Of a stretch of DNA of 64,000 nt, positions 22,192-31,756 are shown piece by piece. Source of the stretch: Haplosporangium gracile. Lineage: Eukaryota > Mortierellomycota > Mortierellomycetes > Mortierellales > Mortierellaceae. The notes beneath the pieces were generated by a model, which saw only the letters and a list, made by a program, of their open reading frames with translations, ran no database searches and was not told the origin of the DNA. The position numbers and the translations under genes are program-made. Numbering within the stretch: position 1 is the first letter of the stretch; every line of letters starts with the position of its first letter. The stretch is taken from contig JAAAUF010000085.1 in assembly GCA_015499985.1 (NCBI GenBank), forward strand, positions 1 to 64,000. Reading direction: 5' to 3'.

Positions 22192-22816
22192 TGTTTTTGT
22201 TGCTTGTCCTTGTCCTTGTCCTTGTCCTTGTCCTTATGATGTGTTTGGTGCCTTGGCAGTCAATTGTTGATTGATGTGTTGGCGAGAAGTGGAGAGGAGT
22301 TAAAAAAAAAAGATTCACACTTGCAGCGTCTTGTAAGACGCAGTCACAGCAGCGACAAGGGCAAAGGGCGGAAAATCTGAAAATCTAACACCTGCTATTT
22401 GACTAACATTGGCTCACCTTGTTCTTGTTCCTATGAAAACCTGCCTGACAACGCATAGTATATGGAGAAAGGCCAAAGCAATATGAGAAGCGTTAACGAA
22501 TATGGATAGAGACCATTGCAAAGTAACAAAAAAAAAAAAAGTCGAGCCGATCGAATCATTGCAATTTAATATCTTTCCATGGAATGCGTTGTCGTCTCTG
22601 TGCACACATGGCTGGCGAAGACAGAAGTATAAAAGCTTTGGCCCGGAAACCTTCTTTCCTCTTTCTCTTGCTCTCTCTTTCTCTCCCTTTATTGCATTAT
22701 TCCACCTTCTCTTCTCTTTTCCTCTCATCGGCTGTCTGTCTGTCTCGTCATCCTCATCGCCGTCCTCCTCTCTTCCTCGCCACGCATTTCAGCAACCCAC
22801 AACAACGCGTGAGAAA
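22192..22816. promoter_or_regulatory. Divergent promoter region, ZMAT2 / small membrane protein
   Basis: 625 bp between two divergent starts. It holds a hexanucleotide repeat (CTTGTC/CCTTGT units, about 22202-22236) next to the ZMAT2 start and a long CT-rich leader (22650-22800) before the plus-strand gene. Confidence 0.5.
22202..22236. repeat. CTTGTC hexanucleotide repeat
   Basis: About five tandem CTTGTC (GACAAG on the ZMAT2 sense strand) units, immediately upstream of the ZMAT2 start codon, probably in its 5' untranslated region. Confidence 0.85.
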
Positions 22817-23170
22817 ATGCCCTGCTACAGCGCCTATCTCCTTGCGCTCCTTAACACCTGCCTCGCCGCGACCTACTTCGGGCTTCGACACCGCAATGCA
22901 CAAATTCACAGCAACGTAATGCCCCCCTCATGGCATACCGTCGGTTCTTTAGCCTCGATCAGTGTTCTCCTCGTGCTCTACATCCTCGCGATTGTCTTCG
23001 AAATTCCACTCTACGAGAAACTATGGCTCTTCTACACGCGCACCGCCATTATGGTCCCCCTTATCATCTTTTATGCCACAGTTTCCCTTACATCCTCCAA
23101 GTCGACCGCTGCGAAAGAGTTCCTTCTACTTTTGTTTAATAAATTGGGGCTGTTTGTTAGCATATGCTAG
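22817..23170 (+). CDS. Small multi-pass membrane protein, unrecognised
   Basis: A single-exon reading of 117 residues starting MPCYSAYLLALLNTCLAATY. I do not recognise the family. Three hydrophobic stretches are visible: about 3-22, 42-65 (LASISVLLVLYILAIVFEI) and 77-92 (IMVPLIIFYATVSL), joined by short charged loops, so two or three membrane helices are likely. The start follows a CT-rich leader and an A-rich Kozak-like context (GAGAAAATG). The last 15 residues (LLLLFNKLGLFVSIC) are less convincing, and a strong acceptor (TTTCTTGCAG, ending 23237) lies downstream, so the true C-terminus may be spliced; no matching GTAAGT-type donor was found. Confidence 0.5.
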   Translation: MPCYSAYLLALLNTCLAATYFGLRHRNAQIHSNVMPPSWHTVGSLASISVLLVLYILAIVFEIPLYEKLWLFYTRTAIMVPLIIFYATVSLTSSKSTAAKEFLLLLFNKLGLFVSIC

Positions 23171-23561
23171 AGTATCAAGGATGCGACCGGTCTTCATAAT
23201 TTCCAATAGTGTTGGATATATTTTTGCTTTCTTGCAGGTCCAAGGAAGTTACTGACCTACAAGGAATAGAGCGTGTCAATTTTTTTTTTTTAGCTCTATG
23301 AAAAGCTACGCAGAGAAAATGACCTCGCCTCCCTACTTAGCTAAAATGAACAATGGTCACGTGCTTCGTTGTTGAACTCCAAGAACCCCCCACCATAACG
23401 CGAGTCAATCGACTGATTTAGTTCGAAACGTTTTTCACCCATCCTCAAATTCAATCACTACATTTCTCTTTTGTCGAGTCGACCGAAAACAACTGCAGAC
23501 ATCATCGTTCAAGACTGCCTAACCATTAAGCAACAAACAAAAAAAAATACCAAGACTTATA

Positions 23562-25019
23562 ATGGCAACCACCCCTACTCGAAATGGTGGAAAATCACCC
23601 TCGATTCCACTTGACAGTCAACTCCACCAGCCAGAACTGAGGACTAGCAAGGACCCAGCTCAAGAACAACAACCTACCTCCCCGTCAAGTTCAGAAAAGC
23701 AGAGGAAAGCACTCTCCCAGATCACAACTCCGCCGCGCAGGATAATCGTAGAGTCTGGGTCCAGTTCCAGCGGATCGAGCTCTCAGCAGCAGCTGCAGCT
23801 GCTGCTGGAAGGAGAGGACGCTGTGACGAGTGAAGGCAAAGATAGTGCGGGCGAGACTACCACAGGACTTTCTACAGATGTAACGGCAGCGGCGGTAGAG
23901 ATTGGTGAGGAGGAGGAGGAAGAATCAACAGTAACTGACAGTCCATTCTTGGTCTTCTCGCCCGGAATGATCAATGTCCGAAGGCAAGGAGGAGAGTATA
24001 GGGATTTGGGACTCAATTGCAGTACACCCACGCGGCCGAAACATGGTGGGGCCAACAACTGGATCGGTGATTTGTTTTCTCGTGGAAGAGTGACGCGGTC
24101 TCGGCGGAGGCAGGATGATGAACTCGTGGAGCTGGATCATAATAATGTCACTCGGGAAGAACTTGAGGATGCTGAGGAAGAAGAAGAAGATGATGATGAT
24201 GTTGAGGATGCCTCAAGGAGTGGTGGTAGGAGCGGTAGGTCGCCGGTGACGCCGAGGTCGCAGTTTGGGCGGTGGAAGTTTGATATTATGATGAGCCAGT
24301 CGACGATGAAGCCACCCAAGCTGAATGGTGATGATGCGACAGCGGTGGAAGAAGAGCACGACAAAGATGAAGGCGACGAGGATGGCGAGGGTGATTTGAG
24401 CGACGATACGCAATGGCCCTTCGGGAACAACCATATTGAATCGGATCCTTCGACACCTAAACGGAGACCTTCCAAGATACCTCGGGGACGCTCTAAGAGT
24501 CCAACTTCTCCGACATTCCGGGACAGCGGCTGCGATGATAAAGAAGCGGACGAGGCTGACGAGGAGGAGACTGAGGATGAGGGTGTAGGCTCGGATCAGG
24601 ATGGCGATGCACCTAAAGACGACAGTGGGATCTTGGATTCATTCTCCAACAGTCAACAGGACCAACTCGTGGGCTGTGAAAGCAATGGCTCCGGCAGCAG
24701 CAGTAGCAGCAGTAACGGGAGCGGAACTATGAAGCCACCAAAGCTGAACCTACGACACTTGGGAGGGCTCCCATCAAGTCCCTCAGAGGGCTCATCCGCA
24801 TCATTCCACACACCCCCTCGGAAACGAACCCGCAAGGATCTAGATGACGGCTACGGGTTCCCTTGCCCCCCTCCAGCACCCAAGCTGATCTCTCCAGAGC
24901 ATGTGCTCCAATTCTTTCCGACACACTCGCAGAGTCCCAGTGTTCTCAAGAGTCTTCAGCTCCGTCGTGCTGCTTCTGCCCTTGATGGATCTTTCAACTA
25001 CACTTCTTCTGAACGCTAG
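23562..25019 (+). CDS. Acidic, SP/TP-rich low-complexity protein, unrecognised
   Basis: Intronless, 485 residues, predicted disordered and strongly acidic in the middle (runs of Glu and Asp at about 120-130, 200-215, 265-285, 325-350). It is rich in Ser-Pro and Thr-Pro (for example ITTPPRR, VFSPGM, NCSTPTR, SPVTPR, STPKRR, SPTSPT, HTPPRKR), the pattern of proteins phosphorylated by cyclin-dependent kinases. The peptide TMKPPKLN occurs twice (248-255 and 389-396). A short N-terminal patch RKALSQITTPPR and a C-terminal patch HVLQFFPTHSQSPSVLKSLQ look like linear motifs. Several basic clusters could act as nuclear signals. No domain is recognised; a nuclear cell-cycle-regulated protein is inference only. 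Confidence 0.75.
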   Translation: MATTPTRNGGKSPSIPLDSQLHQPELRTSKDPAQEQQPTSPSSSEKQRKALSQITTPPRRIIVESGSSSSGSSSQQQLQLLLEGEDAVTSEGKDSAGETTTGLSTDVTAAAVEIGEEEEEESTVTDSPFLVFSPGMINVRRQGGEYRDLGLNCSTPTRPKHGGANNWIGDLFSRGRVTRSRRRQDDELVELDHNNVTREELEDAEEEEEDDDDVEDASRSGGRSGRSPVTPRSQFGRWKFDIMMSQSTMKPPKLNGDDATAVEEEHDKDEGDEDGEGDLSDDTQWPFGNNHIESDPSTPKRRPSKIPRGRSKSPTSPTFRDSGCDDKEADEADEEETEDEGVGSDQDGDAPKDDSGILDSFSNSQQDQLVGCESNGSGSSSSSSNGSGTMKPPKLNLRHLGGLPSSPSEGSSASFHTPPRKRTRKDLDDGYGFPCPPPAPKLISPEHVLQFFPTHSQSPSVLKSLQLRRAASALDGSFNYTSSER

Positions 25020-25185
25020 ATCCTTGATTTGAGAGGGAGAGAGTGAGCTGCATCAACCTCCACTTTATTATCTTGTCACATATTATCATACCTTCCTGTA
25101 TATTACACTTATTTAGACCCCAAGGTCCCCTTTCTGTTACCCCCCTCTCTCATTCTCTTTTGAATTTGCTCCGCGTGCATTAAAA

Positions 25186-27672
25186 TCAATCGAAAAAGGC
25201 TGTATTAGATAAGAAATGAATGCTAAGATGCTGAAATAGATAGAATGAATGAATGAATGAATGGAGAATGCGAATCACCCTCCAACCCGTCTTTTTTTTT
25301 TTTTTGTTTAAAACTAGAGCGCCAATGAGCGTATGTACCACCACCATTAACACTAACCCCACACCAGCTACCGACCCACCCTCAAGTCCCCATAAAGATG
25401 GCCTCAACCTCCTGGCCGGATTAGAATCCTCCGACATCAAAATTCTCGTCTCCCTTGCACTACCACCGACACCACCAGTCGCATCGAGACTAATAGCAGT
25501 CGCGATCCCGATCCGGCCAGTACCTTGCATATCATACACCACATACAGCCCTTGGAGCCAAGTATCTCCCAGAATCCAATAGTTGGCGTCTGGGTTCTCA
25601 AAGATCAGACTCTGGCACCGGCCATCTTCCAGGAGGTAGATGAGAGACTCGTAAGGCTGGATGATACCGTGTTGACCAGACGAGATCCACCAGATCAAAT
25701 CAGGTCCTTGGCAGGGGAGGAACCAGGCTCGGTGGATTGGGTCCCATGTTCCTGAGAGCTCGCTGTGGATTGCTTGTGACGCGTCTGAGGGGATGAGGAT
25801 GGAGGAGGTTCCGCTGTCGAGGACCAGGGGTGCGTCTTGGAAGATGTTGAGTTGTGGGAGGATTTTGTATTTGCCATCGATGGAAGTTGAGTTGGTGTTG
25901 GGAGGTGATAGAGGTGATAGAGGATTGATGGATGATCTTGAAGAATTGTTGGTCCCTGAAGAGTTGATGATGGGAAGTGAAGGCTTTGTAACGGCGCTGT
26001 AGAACCCGTCCCTATACCGGATCCCCAAACCTTGGAGGGACACCTGCCAGGCGACCGGGTCGGTGACAGGACTGTAGACCAACAGACCAGAGTACTGTGA
26101 AGAATCAATCCCGCCTAACAAGAAACTACCCCCTTCGGCGTCCAAATGCATCGAGACCACTGGTTGCGCAAGTGCCCCTTGATCAACCAGCTCCCGTAAG
26201 AAAGTCTTTCGACCGGTGGGCGAGGCACGTGTGAGCCCCAAAAGGCCCGAAATCTGACCGTCGTAACCCTTGACGAGTCCCAAGTTATCCTGGACGACAT
26301 TCAGAAAAGTGACTGTAGCAACATAGCCGATTGAGGAGGATTCAAAGGAACCATCATCGTTCAAGTGGTGGTAAGGGTTAAAGACCTCGCCCGGTGGGGT
26401 TGTGTCAACTTGGATCCGGTCCTGAACAAACGTGCCGGCGCCCCACGATCCATCGACATAAGACTGGTTGTAAAATTTGGAGAGTAATGGTGGCGTTACC
26501 GGTGGTGCTGGAGCACTGATGGAGGCCGCAGCACTGTGGACTTTTTCGACAGAGAGTGCCGGGCTCGAGATGTCGGGGTGGAGGTCCTGTAGACTTTCTT
26601 CGATCTTGACCACGCCAGGTCCGATCAGGGGAGCTGCTATCATCGGGGGATTGCCGCTGCTGGTGGTGGTACTTTCATCGTTGACGACAGGTGCTAATGG
26701 TTGCGAAGGTGGGAGGGTTTTGGAGGATCGCAATCTGTCCAGCAAGGTGTAGGGATCACCATTTTCATGTCCCGTATCGTCGCGCCGTTGTTGCTGTTGC
26801 TGTTGCTGATGAGGCTGTTGTGTTTTCGAATGCACTTGTTGCCATTGTTCCTGTCCGTTATGACTCGACGACCGACTCGTCTCTGCCCTCACGCCCGCCC
26901 CGCCGTTTCTCTCACGCTCTGGCTCCTGTAAAGTAGAAGAAACCACTGGCGGCGGTACACTATTACCACCATCTCCTCCTCCTCCTCCTCCTCCTATTTC
27001 CGCCGTCGCTGCTTCTGGTTTTGCTGCTGGTGGTGGCGGTGATGTGTCTGTTTTAGCAAGCTTAGTTTCAACAACGATCTTCGACCTCGCACTAGCACCC
27101 ACGCCACCCCCACCAAGATCCACACAGCTCGCAGAATTAGAACACGAAAAATGGGTCAACTCTGGACACTCTAGACCCTGGCACTGGTCTGAAATGACGA
27201 GAGCCAGGTCGGATCCAGTATCGAACAGGACTGAGAGTCTTTGAGGTGGAGATCCGATGAGGATGTGTCCTGCGTAACCTACTCGACCGACTGTCGTAAC
27301 TGGGATTGGGGTCGTTCCTGTGAGCGAACGTTTTGTTTTTTTGAAGACTGTTGAGGAGGATGGATGGTTGGGAACGAGGCGACGTAATGGGATGAGGAGA
27401 GGTTGTGGTGGGTTGCTGTTGTTGTTGGTGGTTAAGGTAGGTAAGGCGTGGATGGGGACTGTGATCCATGGGCTGGATATGAGAACGGTAAAGCACACCC
27501 ATCCTAGCGCAAGACACCACTTTGTTGCTGTTTTTGAAGTTGATATTGTCGTCGCTAGTCCTGAAAAGGTGGTATGGTTGGTATGGAATGAGGCCGATTG
27601 GCATTGAGAATGTTGAAGGGTCGATGATGGAGTGCATGGACAAGGGTCATTGCGAAGACGTGAGGGCAGCAT
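25186..27672 (-). CDS. Pepsin-like aspartic protease with large insert and membrane anchor
   Basis: Intronless, 828 residues, family A1. First catalytic motif FDTGSD (Asp151), second LVLDSGTSS (Asp619). Strands typical of the fold surround them (GYAGHILIGSPPQRLSVLFD; GYDGQISGLLGL; GDTWLQGLYVVYD). A hydrophobic stretch at about 52-76 is a signal peptide or signal anchor, and one near the C-terminus (VAGVGLVLMVVVHTLIGALV) followed by KKKKK is a membrane anchor with a cytosolic tail, as in yapsin-like cell-surface proteases. Between the DTGSD strand region (CSNSASC, 178-183) and the flap-like YVDGSWGAGTFVQDRI (405-420) lies an insert of about 215 residues of Gly, Gln, Ser and Pro, far beyond the usual loop length. 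The tail after KKKKK is hydrophobic and may be partly non-native if the true stop differs. Convergent with the acidic protein gene. Confidence 0.85.
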   Translation of the reverse strand: MLPSRLRNDPCPCTPSSTLQHSQCQSASFHTNHTTFSGLATTISTSKTATKWCLALGWVCFTVLISSPWITVPIHALPTLTTNNNSNPPQPLLIPLRRLVPNHPSSSTVFKKTKRSLTGTTPIPVTTVGRVGYAGHILIGSPPQRLSVLFDTGSDLALVISDQCQGLECPELTHFSCSNSASCVDLGGGGVGASARSKIVVETKLAKTDTSPPPPAAKPEAATAEIGGGGGGGDGGNSVPPPVVSSTLQEPERERNGGAGVRAETSRSSSHNGQEQWQQVHSKTQQPHQQQQQQQRRDDTGHENGDPYTLLDRLRSSKTLPPSQPLAPVVNDESTTTSSGNPPMIAAPLIGPGVVKIEESLQDLHPDISSPALSVEKVHSAAASISAPAPPVTPPLLSKFYNQSYVDGSWGAGTFVQDRIQVDTTPPGEVFNPYHHLNDDGSFESSSIGYVATVTFLNVVQDNLGLVKGYDGQISGLLGLTRASPTGRKTFLRELVDQGALAQPVVSMHLDAEGGSFLLGGIDSSQYSGLLVYSPVTDPVAWQVSLQGLGIRYRDGFYSAVTKPSLPIINSSGTNNSSRSSINPLSPLSPPNTNSTSIDGKYKILPQLNIFQDAPLVLDSGTSSILIPSDASQAIHSELSGTWDPIHRAWFLPCQGPDLIWWISSGQHGIIQPYESLIYLLEDGRCQSLIFENPDANYWILGDTWLQGLYVVYDMQGTGRIGIATAISLDATGGVGGSARETRILMSEDSNPARRLRPSLWGLEGGSVAGVGLVLMVVVHTLIGALVLNKKKKKTGWRVIRILHSFIHSFYLFQHLSIHFLSNTAFFD

Positions 27673-28472
27673 TTGTTCACTGGAGGAACGAAGAGCTCTT
27701 TTTATGGTTGTGACTACGCCCAGCTGAAGTTGAATTCAAAAAAATTGAGAAGGGACAGGATGTTGATTTGAGATTCCAGTGGGTTGTCCTGGCAGTAGGT
27801 CCTTGTGGTGCAGGAAGAGGAAGGATGGGGAAGAGGGCGGGAGAGTGAATAGAAGACGAGTGGAAGAGTAAGGTGGGGATGAAGAAGAAGAGAGGACAAA
27901 CGACGATACAAGGACATCAATCAGGTCATACAATGGGATGTCACAGATATCATAGAGCAGAGAATACAAAGAAAGACGAGATTGCCGAGCAACAAGCAGA
28001 AATAAAAGTGCGAGGATCTCTCGACATGCCAGATCGATAACCATTGAAAAGGTCATGTGCCTGAAGAACCTTGTTCTCGACAAGAAAAGTGCTTGGTCGA
28101 AGAAAACAATAAAGTACCAAGCACAGTAGTCAACATAGCGTTGTCCCGGCAAAGTAGCAAACCTTTGTAAAGCTCGAACCATTATTAAACACGGAGTTGA
28201 CAGAAGGACACAATGAGCTCAACTTTAAGTAAACTCTTCAGTCTCCGTGTATAAATATATATCCCATGACCTAGTACGGAGACAGGAGAGTTCTCCTGAT
28301 TTCACAACTGACTCTTTCTTTTACTAGACGAAGGACAACATGCTAAAAGCAATGAAGGCAATGGATATTCAAGACAAACACCTTTTGGTTTTTTATTCTC
28401 TCAAAAGCACCATTCTTCTTTTTTTTTTATGTACAAGCCCGCCACAATGATCTCTGACTCCGTGTCTCTTTC
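27673..28472. other. Spacer between aspartic protease and hydrolase A
   Basis: 800 bp holding the aspartic protease promoter and the 3' end of hydrolase A. A minus-strand open frame (27736-28182, 148 codons) is hydrophobic but has no family resemblance and its second half is CT-rich leader translated, so it is not called. Nothing else seen. Confidence 0.5.
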
Positions 28473-30805
28473 TCACTCTTCTTTCAAGTTCTGTTGCTGT
28501 TGTCTCAAGGGCCACGAGTTGATCAGAATACCAATCGCAGTACCCTCATCCCCCACAGTCTCGCGACCGTTCTGCTCAACTACCACCCACTCAACTCCAT
28601 CCTCTGCAGACTTGCCACGCGCCATCGTAGGTTGCATAAACGCAGGAACAATCACCACATTCGTATTCTTAGCCTCTTCCCCTTCCTCTTCTCCCTGTTT
28701 GCCAGGCGACTCACGGACAGGGACTTTACGCAGGACTGCCGCAAAGGTACGTGTAGGCGAGACGGGGGATGCCTTCGATACAGATGAACGCTCTTGATCA
28801 TCACGGATATAGCGAGATCGTTCGATGAACCGGGCTAAGTTGTCAATCGCGATTCGGGCAGACTTGAAGAGTATAGGAAGGACCTGGTGGACGTGGACCA
28901 TATCCTTGTAGATCTCGATTCTTGTCAGGCGACCTGGGTTTTCGAGGCCTAGACGGTGGGCGTAGAGACGCGAGTCGTCTACCAGGCGATCGTGCGTCGC
29001 AGTGTGCTGCCAAAGATTTTGTTTAGTGTATGTGTGAGAAGAAATACAGGTTGTAAAAAAACGGTAACTACATGGGCAGATGAAAGCAGGCGAAAGAAGG
29101 AACTGGTTACCTACAATAAGAGTGTTGGTCAGACCTTTCAAGGTGCCCTTGGCAGAATGGGCAACAGAAACGAGTGGGTGTTGGGCAAGGTGAGAATACC
29201 ATTCCCAACCACGATCGACTCCGAAACCATTGCGAGCATTCAGCATCAAGCCTGGATCGCCACATAGGTAATAGCTCGCATAGTTCTGCTAGTTACCATC
29301 CAAAACAATATCAATGCTTAGTAAAGCAAAAAAAAAAGCGACAACGATGGTTGTTCAATACGTTGTCGTAACAAGCAGTCGAAGATACGCTACCTCTTTG
29401 GAGTTCACGTAGGTGTTCTTGTCTAGAGGCGAAATACCGATGGGACCAGGGCAGTAACAATACCAGTCTACGTTCTTGGCCGCTGGGACTGATGATGTGA
29501 GATCTGTCCATGGCTACATATGTGACATTGGGGGGGGCGGGACAAGAACGCGAATGTGAGTCGGAAAAATGAGTGCACATCCCTCTAGACCGGATAACCA
29601 GAGATGCGCATCCATAAAAAAAGACAACAACATACAGACAACAACAACGCGGCATGGGGAAGGACAAACTTGGGCTCGGTCGAGGGCTGGACATATCGCG
29701 CCATGTACAACATGAATGTAGCCGCCAGATTACCACCAGCAGAGTCACCACCAACAACCAAGTCGCGAGGATCAACAGCCAACTCGTGCACGGCAGATTT
29801 CTCATCCAACGTCAGTGCTGCATGATCAGGCTCCGTCAGGTACAAGTAGGCCGCAAAGGCATCATGAATTGCAGCAGGGAACGGGTTTTCGGGTGCGAGA
29901 CGATAGTCGAGACTGAAGGCACGCGTTCCAGGACCTACAGCCTTGCAGAGTCTTGCAAGCATGTGGGTATGAGTCTTGGGCGAGCAGAACACATGGGCTC
30001 CACCGTGGAAGTAGAGGATCACAGTCTTGCTGCGCGGTCGTGGATCTGGGTTCTTGGGATCGTCCAGGGCCTCAATCCATTCACCCTTGAGCGTGTAGGT
30101 ACCATCATCATCAATCGAGCCAACCTCCTCAGGCATGTTGGCAACAGGAGCGTTAGGTCCTTCAGGATGGAGTGACTTAAAGAAGGCCTCGCTTGGGCTC
30201 AAGGGATCATCCGAGGGCCTCCTTCGTCTCAACTCCTCACGGACCTCGGCCACAGTCGCCCGCTCAGGTCTCAACAGGATGTCACGATTGACCTTAAACT
30301 GGACCCCTCGAGTAACCTTGAGATTATTGATAAGGAAGATCTCAATCTGCATTATATACTCAACCACATGCCCCAAAAACCGGATCTGGGCCATGGTGTT
30401 GACTTGGGATCCGCAGGCGCGGATGACAGAGAAGAAGAGACTTGTCCACCAGGCCCACTCGACCGGATGTTGCTTGGACGATTTCTTGAATCTTGTAAGA
30501 AAATGATAAGGCAGCTCGAAGCAGTGGAGTCGGACGACTGCCCAGAGTGCGGCGGTGAGGACTCGGAAGATGAAGAAGATGTCGCTTGGGCGGTGGAGGA
30601 TTCCTTTCAAGAGGGCTCTTTGGAAGATCGAGGGTGGGGGGAAATGGCGTTGGTGTGGCGGTGGGTTTGCGTTCTGGTCAAAATTCTCTTTTTGTTGTGC
30701 GTCAAAGGCACCGTTGGTGCCGTTGGTGCCGGGGGACTTTTTCCCGTTGGGTACATCTGTCCCCGCTCTGGTGTACAGAGTCTGAAGGCGTTTTGGTTTG
30801 CCCAT
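28473..30805 (-). CDS. Membrane-anchored alpha/beta hydrolase A (hormone-sensitive-lipase type)
   Basis: Four exons (30805-29636, 29513-29394, 29285-29115, 29006-28473) encode 664 residues. Alpha/beta-hydrolase_3 fold, as in HSL, AADAC and yeast sterol deacetylase Say1. An N-terminal hydrophobic region (about 74-103, IFFIFRVLTAALWAVVRLHC) probably anchors it in the ER. The oxyanion-hole motif is HGGA (267-270) where the family normally has HGGG; the nucleophile elbow is GDSAGG (Ser355). The block DYRLAPENPFPAAIHDA is typical. The acid and base are likely in HDRLVDDSRLYAHRLG and MVHVHQV. The start is set at MGKPKRL; upstream in-frame sequence begins only with a TTG codon. The substrate (acetyl ester, sterol ester or acylglycerol) is not decided. 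It is paralogous to its neighbour, with three of four splice positions shared. Confidence 0.88.
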
Positions 30806-31756
30806 TTTCGATGCGTGCGTGTAGCTCTCAAAGAAGTGGACGGTTGAGAGTGGAAGGGAAGGGTGAGAAAGTGTGGATTTTTGAGCGTAAAAATGAAAAA
30901 AGGAAGAGAAAAGAAGAATGATACGAGTGTGGTGCAAGGGCCTTTTTTATGTTCTTCAGGTGAATGATGAGTGAAATATGCATGCAAAAAAAAAAAAAAA
31001 AAAAAAGGCGCACGCATATGATTTGATCCCTTGCTTGGTTGGAAGTGAGAAAAAAAATGCGGGATAAGGTAGGGATGGCAAAGGATGAAGGAAGAAGAAA
31101 GCATGTGCGTTTATGCTTGTTGTTTGTTGACAGGTGTAGGACGACAGGGATTGTTGTTCTGTTTTGTTGCTACCTTTGTTGACGAACAATGACTCTCGGC
31201 TGAGAGAAGTGAAGATGTGTGCATAAACACATAAGCAACAGAACAAATTTGTTGTGGAGGAAGAAGACACTCATTCTGCACGACTTGAATCAAAACAGAC
31301 TTCCGACTCCCATTTGGGCCAGGGGTCTGTCTTCAACATAGTGGCGCTCTCTTTTTAGTTGTCATTCTTTTTTCCTTTCGCTCCTTCGTGCCCGTCACCA
31401 TGTCTACGCCGCCACTGCCTTACACCCCCTTACCCCCTACAATAACAACAAGGACGTTCTAAAAACACGAGCATTTGGGCTCCTTCCCCACGTTTCGAAC
31501 AACATCAACAGCAGCATCAGCATCAGCAAAGGTAATCAGTGCGTCAGCATGTGCAAATAGGATGAGACTCTTCCCCTGAGTCGTGGGTATTTTTTTTTTC
31601 ATGGATTATTTTTATGTATCTGTTGCATGTACGCACGATCTATTACACCATTTCCATACGCACACAAGAACAGCCATGGTCCTCCATCATGTACCTGCCA
31701 TCCTCCCTAGCACCCTCCTACCATTCTTCGCCTTCTCGAACGAATCCTTACATCCT
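30806..31756. other. Spacer between the two hydrolase genes
   Basis: 951 bp with the promoter of hydrolase A. It holds an A-run of about 21 at 30986-31006 and GA-rich sequence, which is CT-rich on the sense strand of hydrolase A. No coding signal beyond shadow frames. Confidence 0.5.

Noticed and set aside
27736..28182. Minus-strand open frame of 148 codons upstream of the aspartic protease
   Set aside because: No family resemblance; the C-terminal half is translated CT-rich leader sequence and the position matches the protease promoter.
29585..30937. N-terminal extension of hydrolase A beyond MGKPKRL
   Set aside because: The extended frame begins at a TTG codon, not ATG, and its extra residues are leader-like; the paralogue starts at the equivalent inner position.
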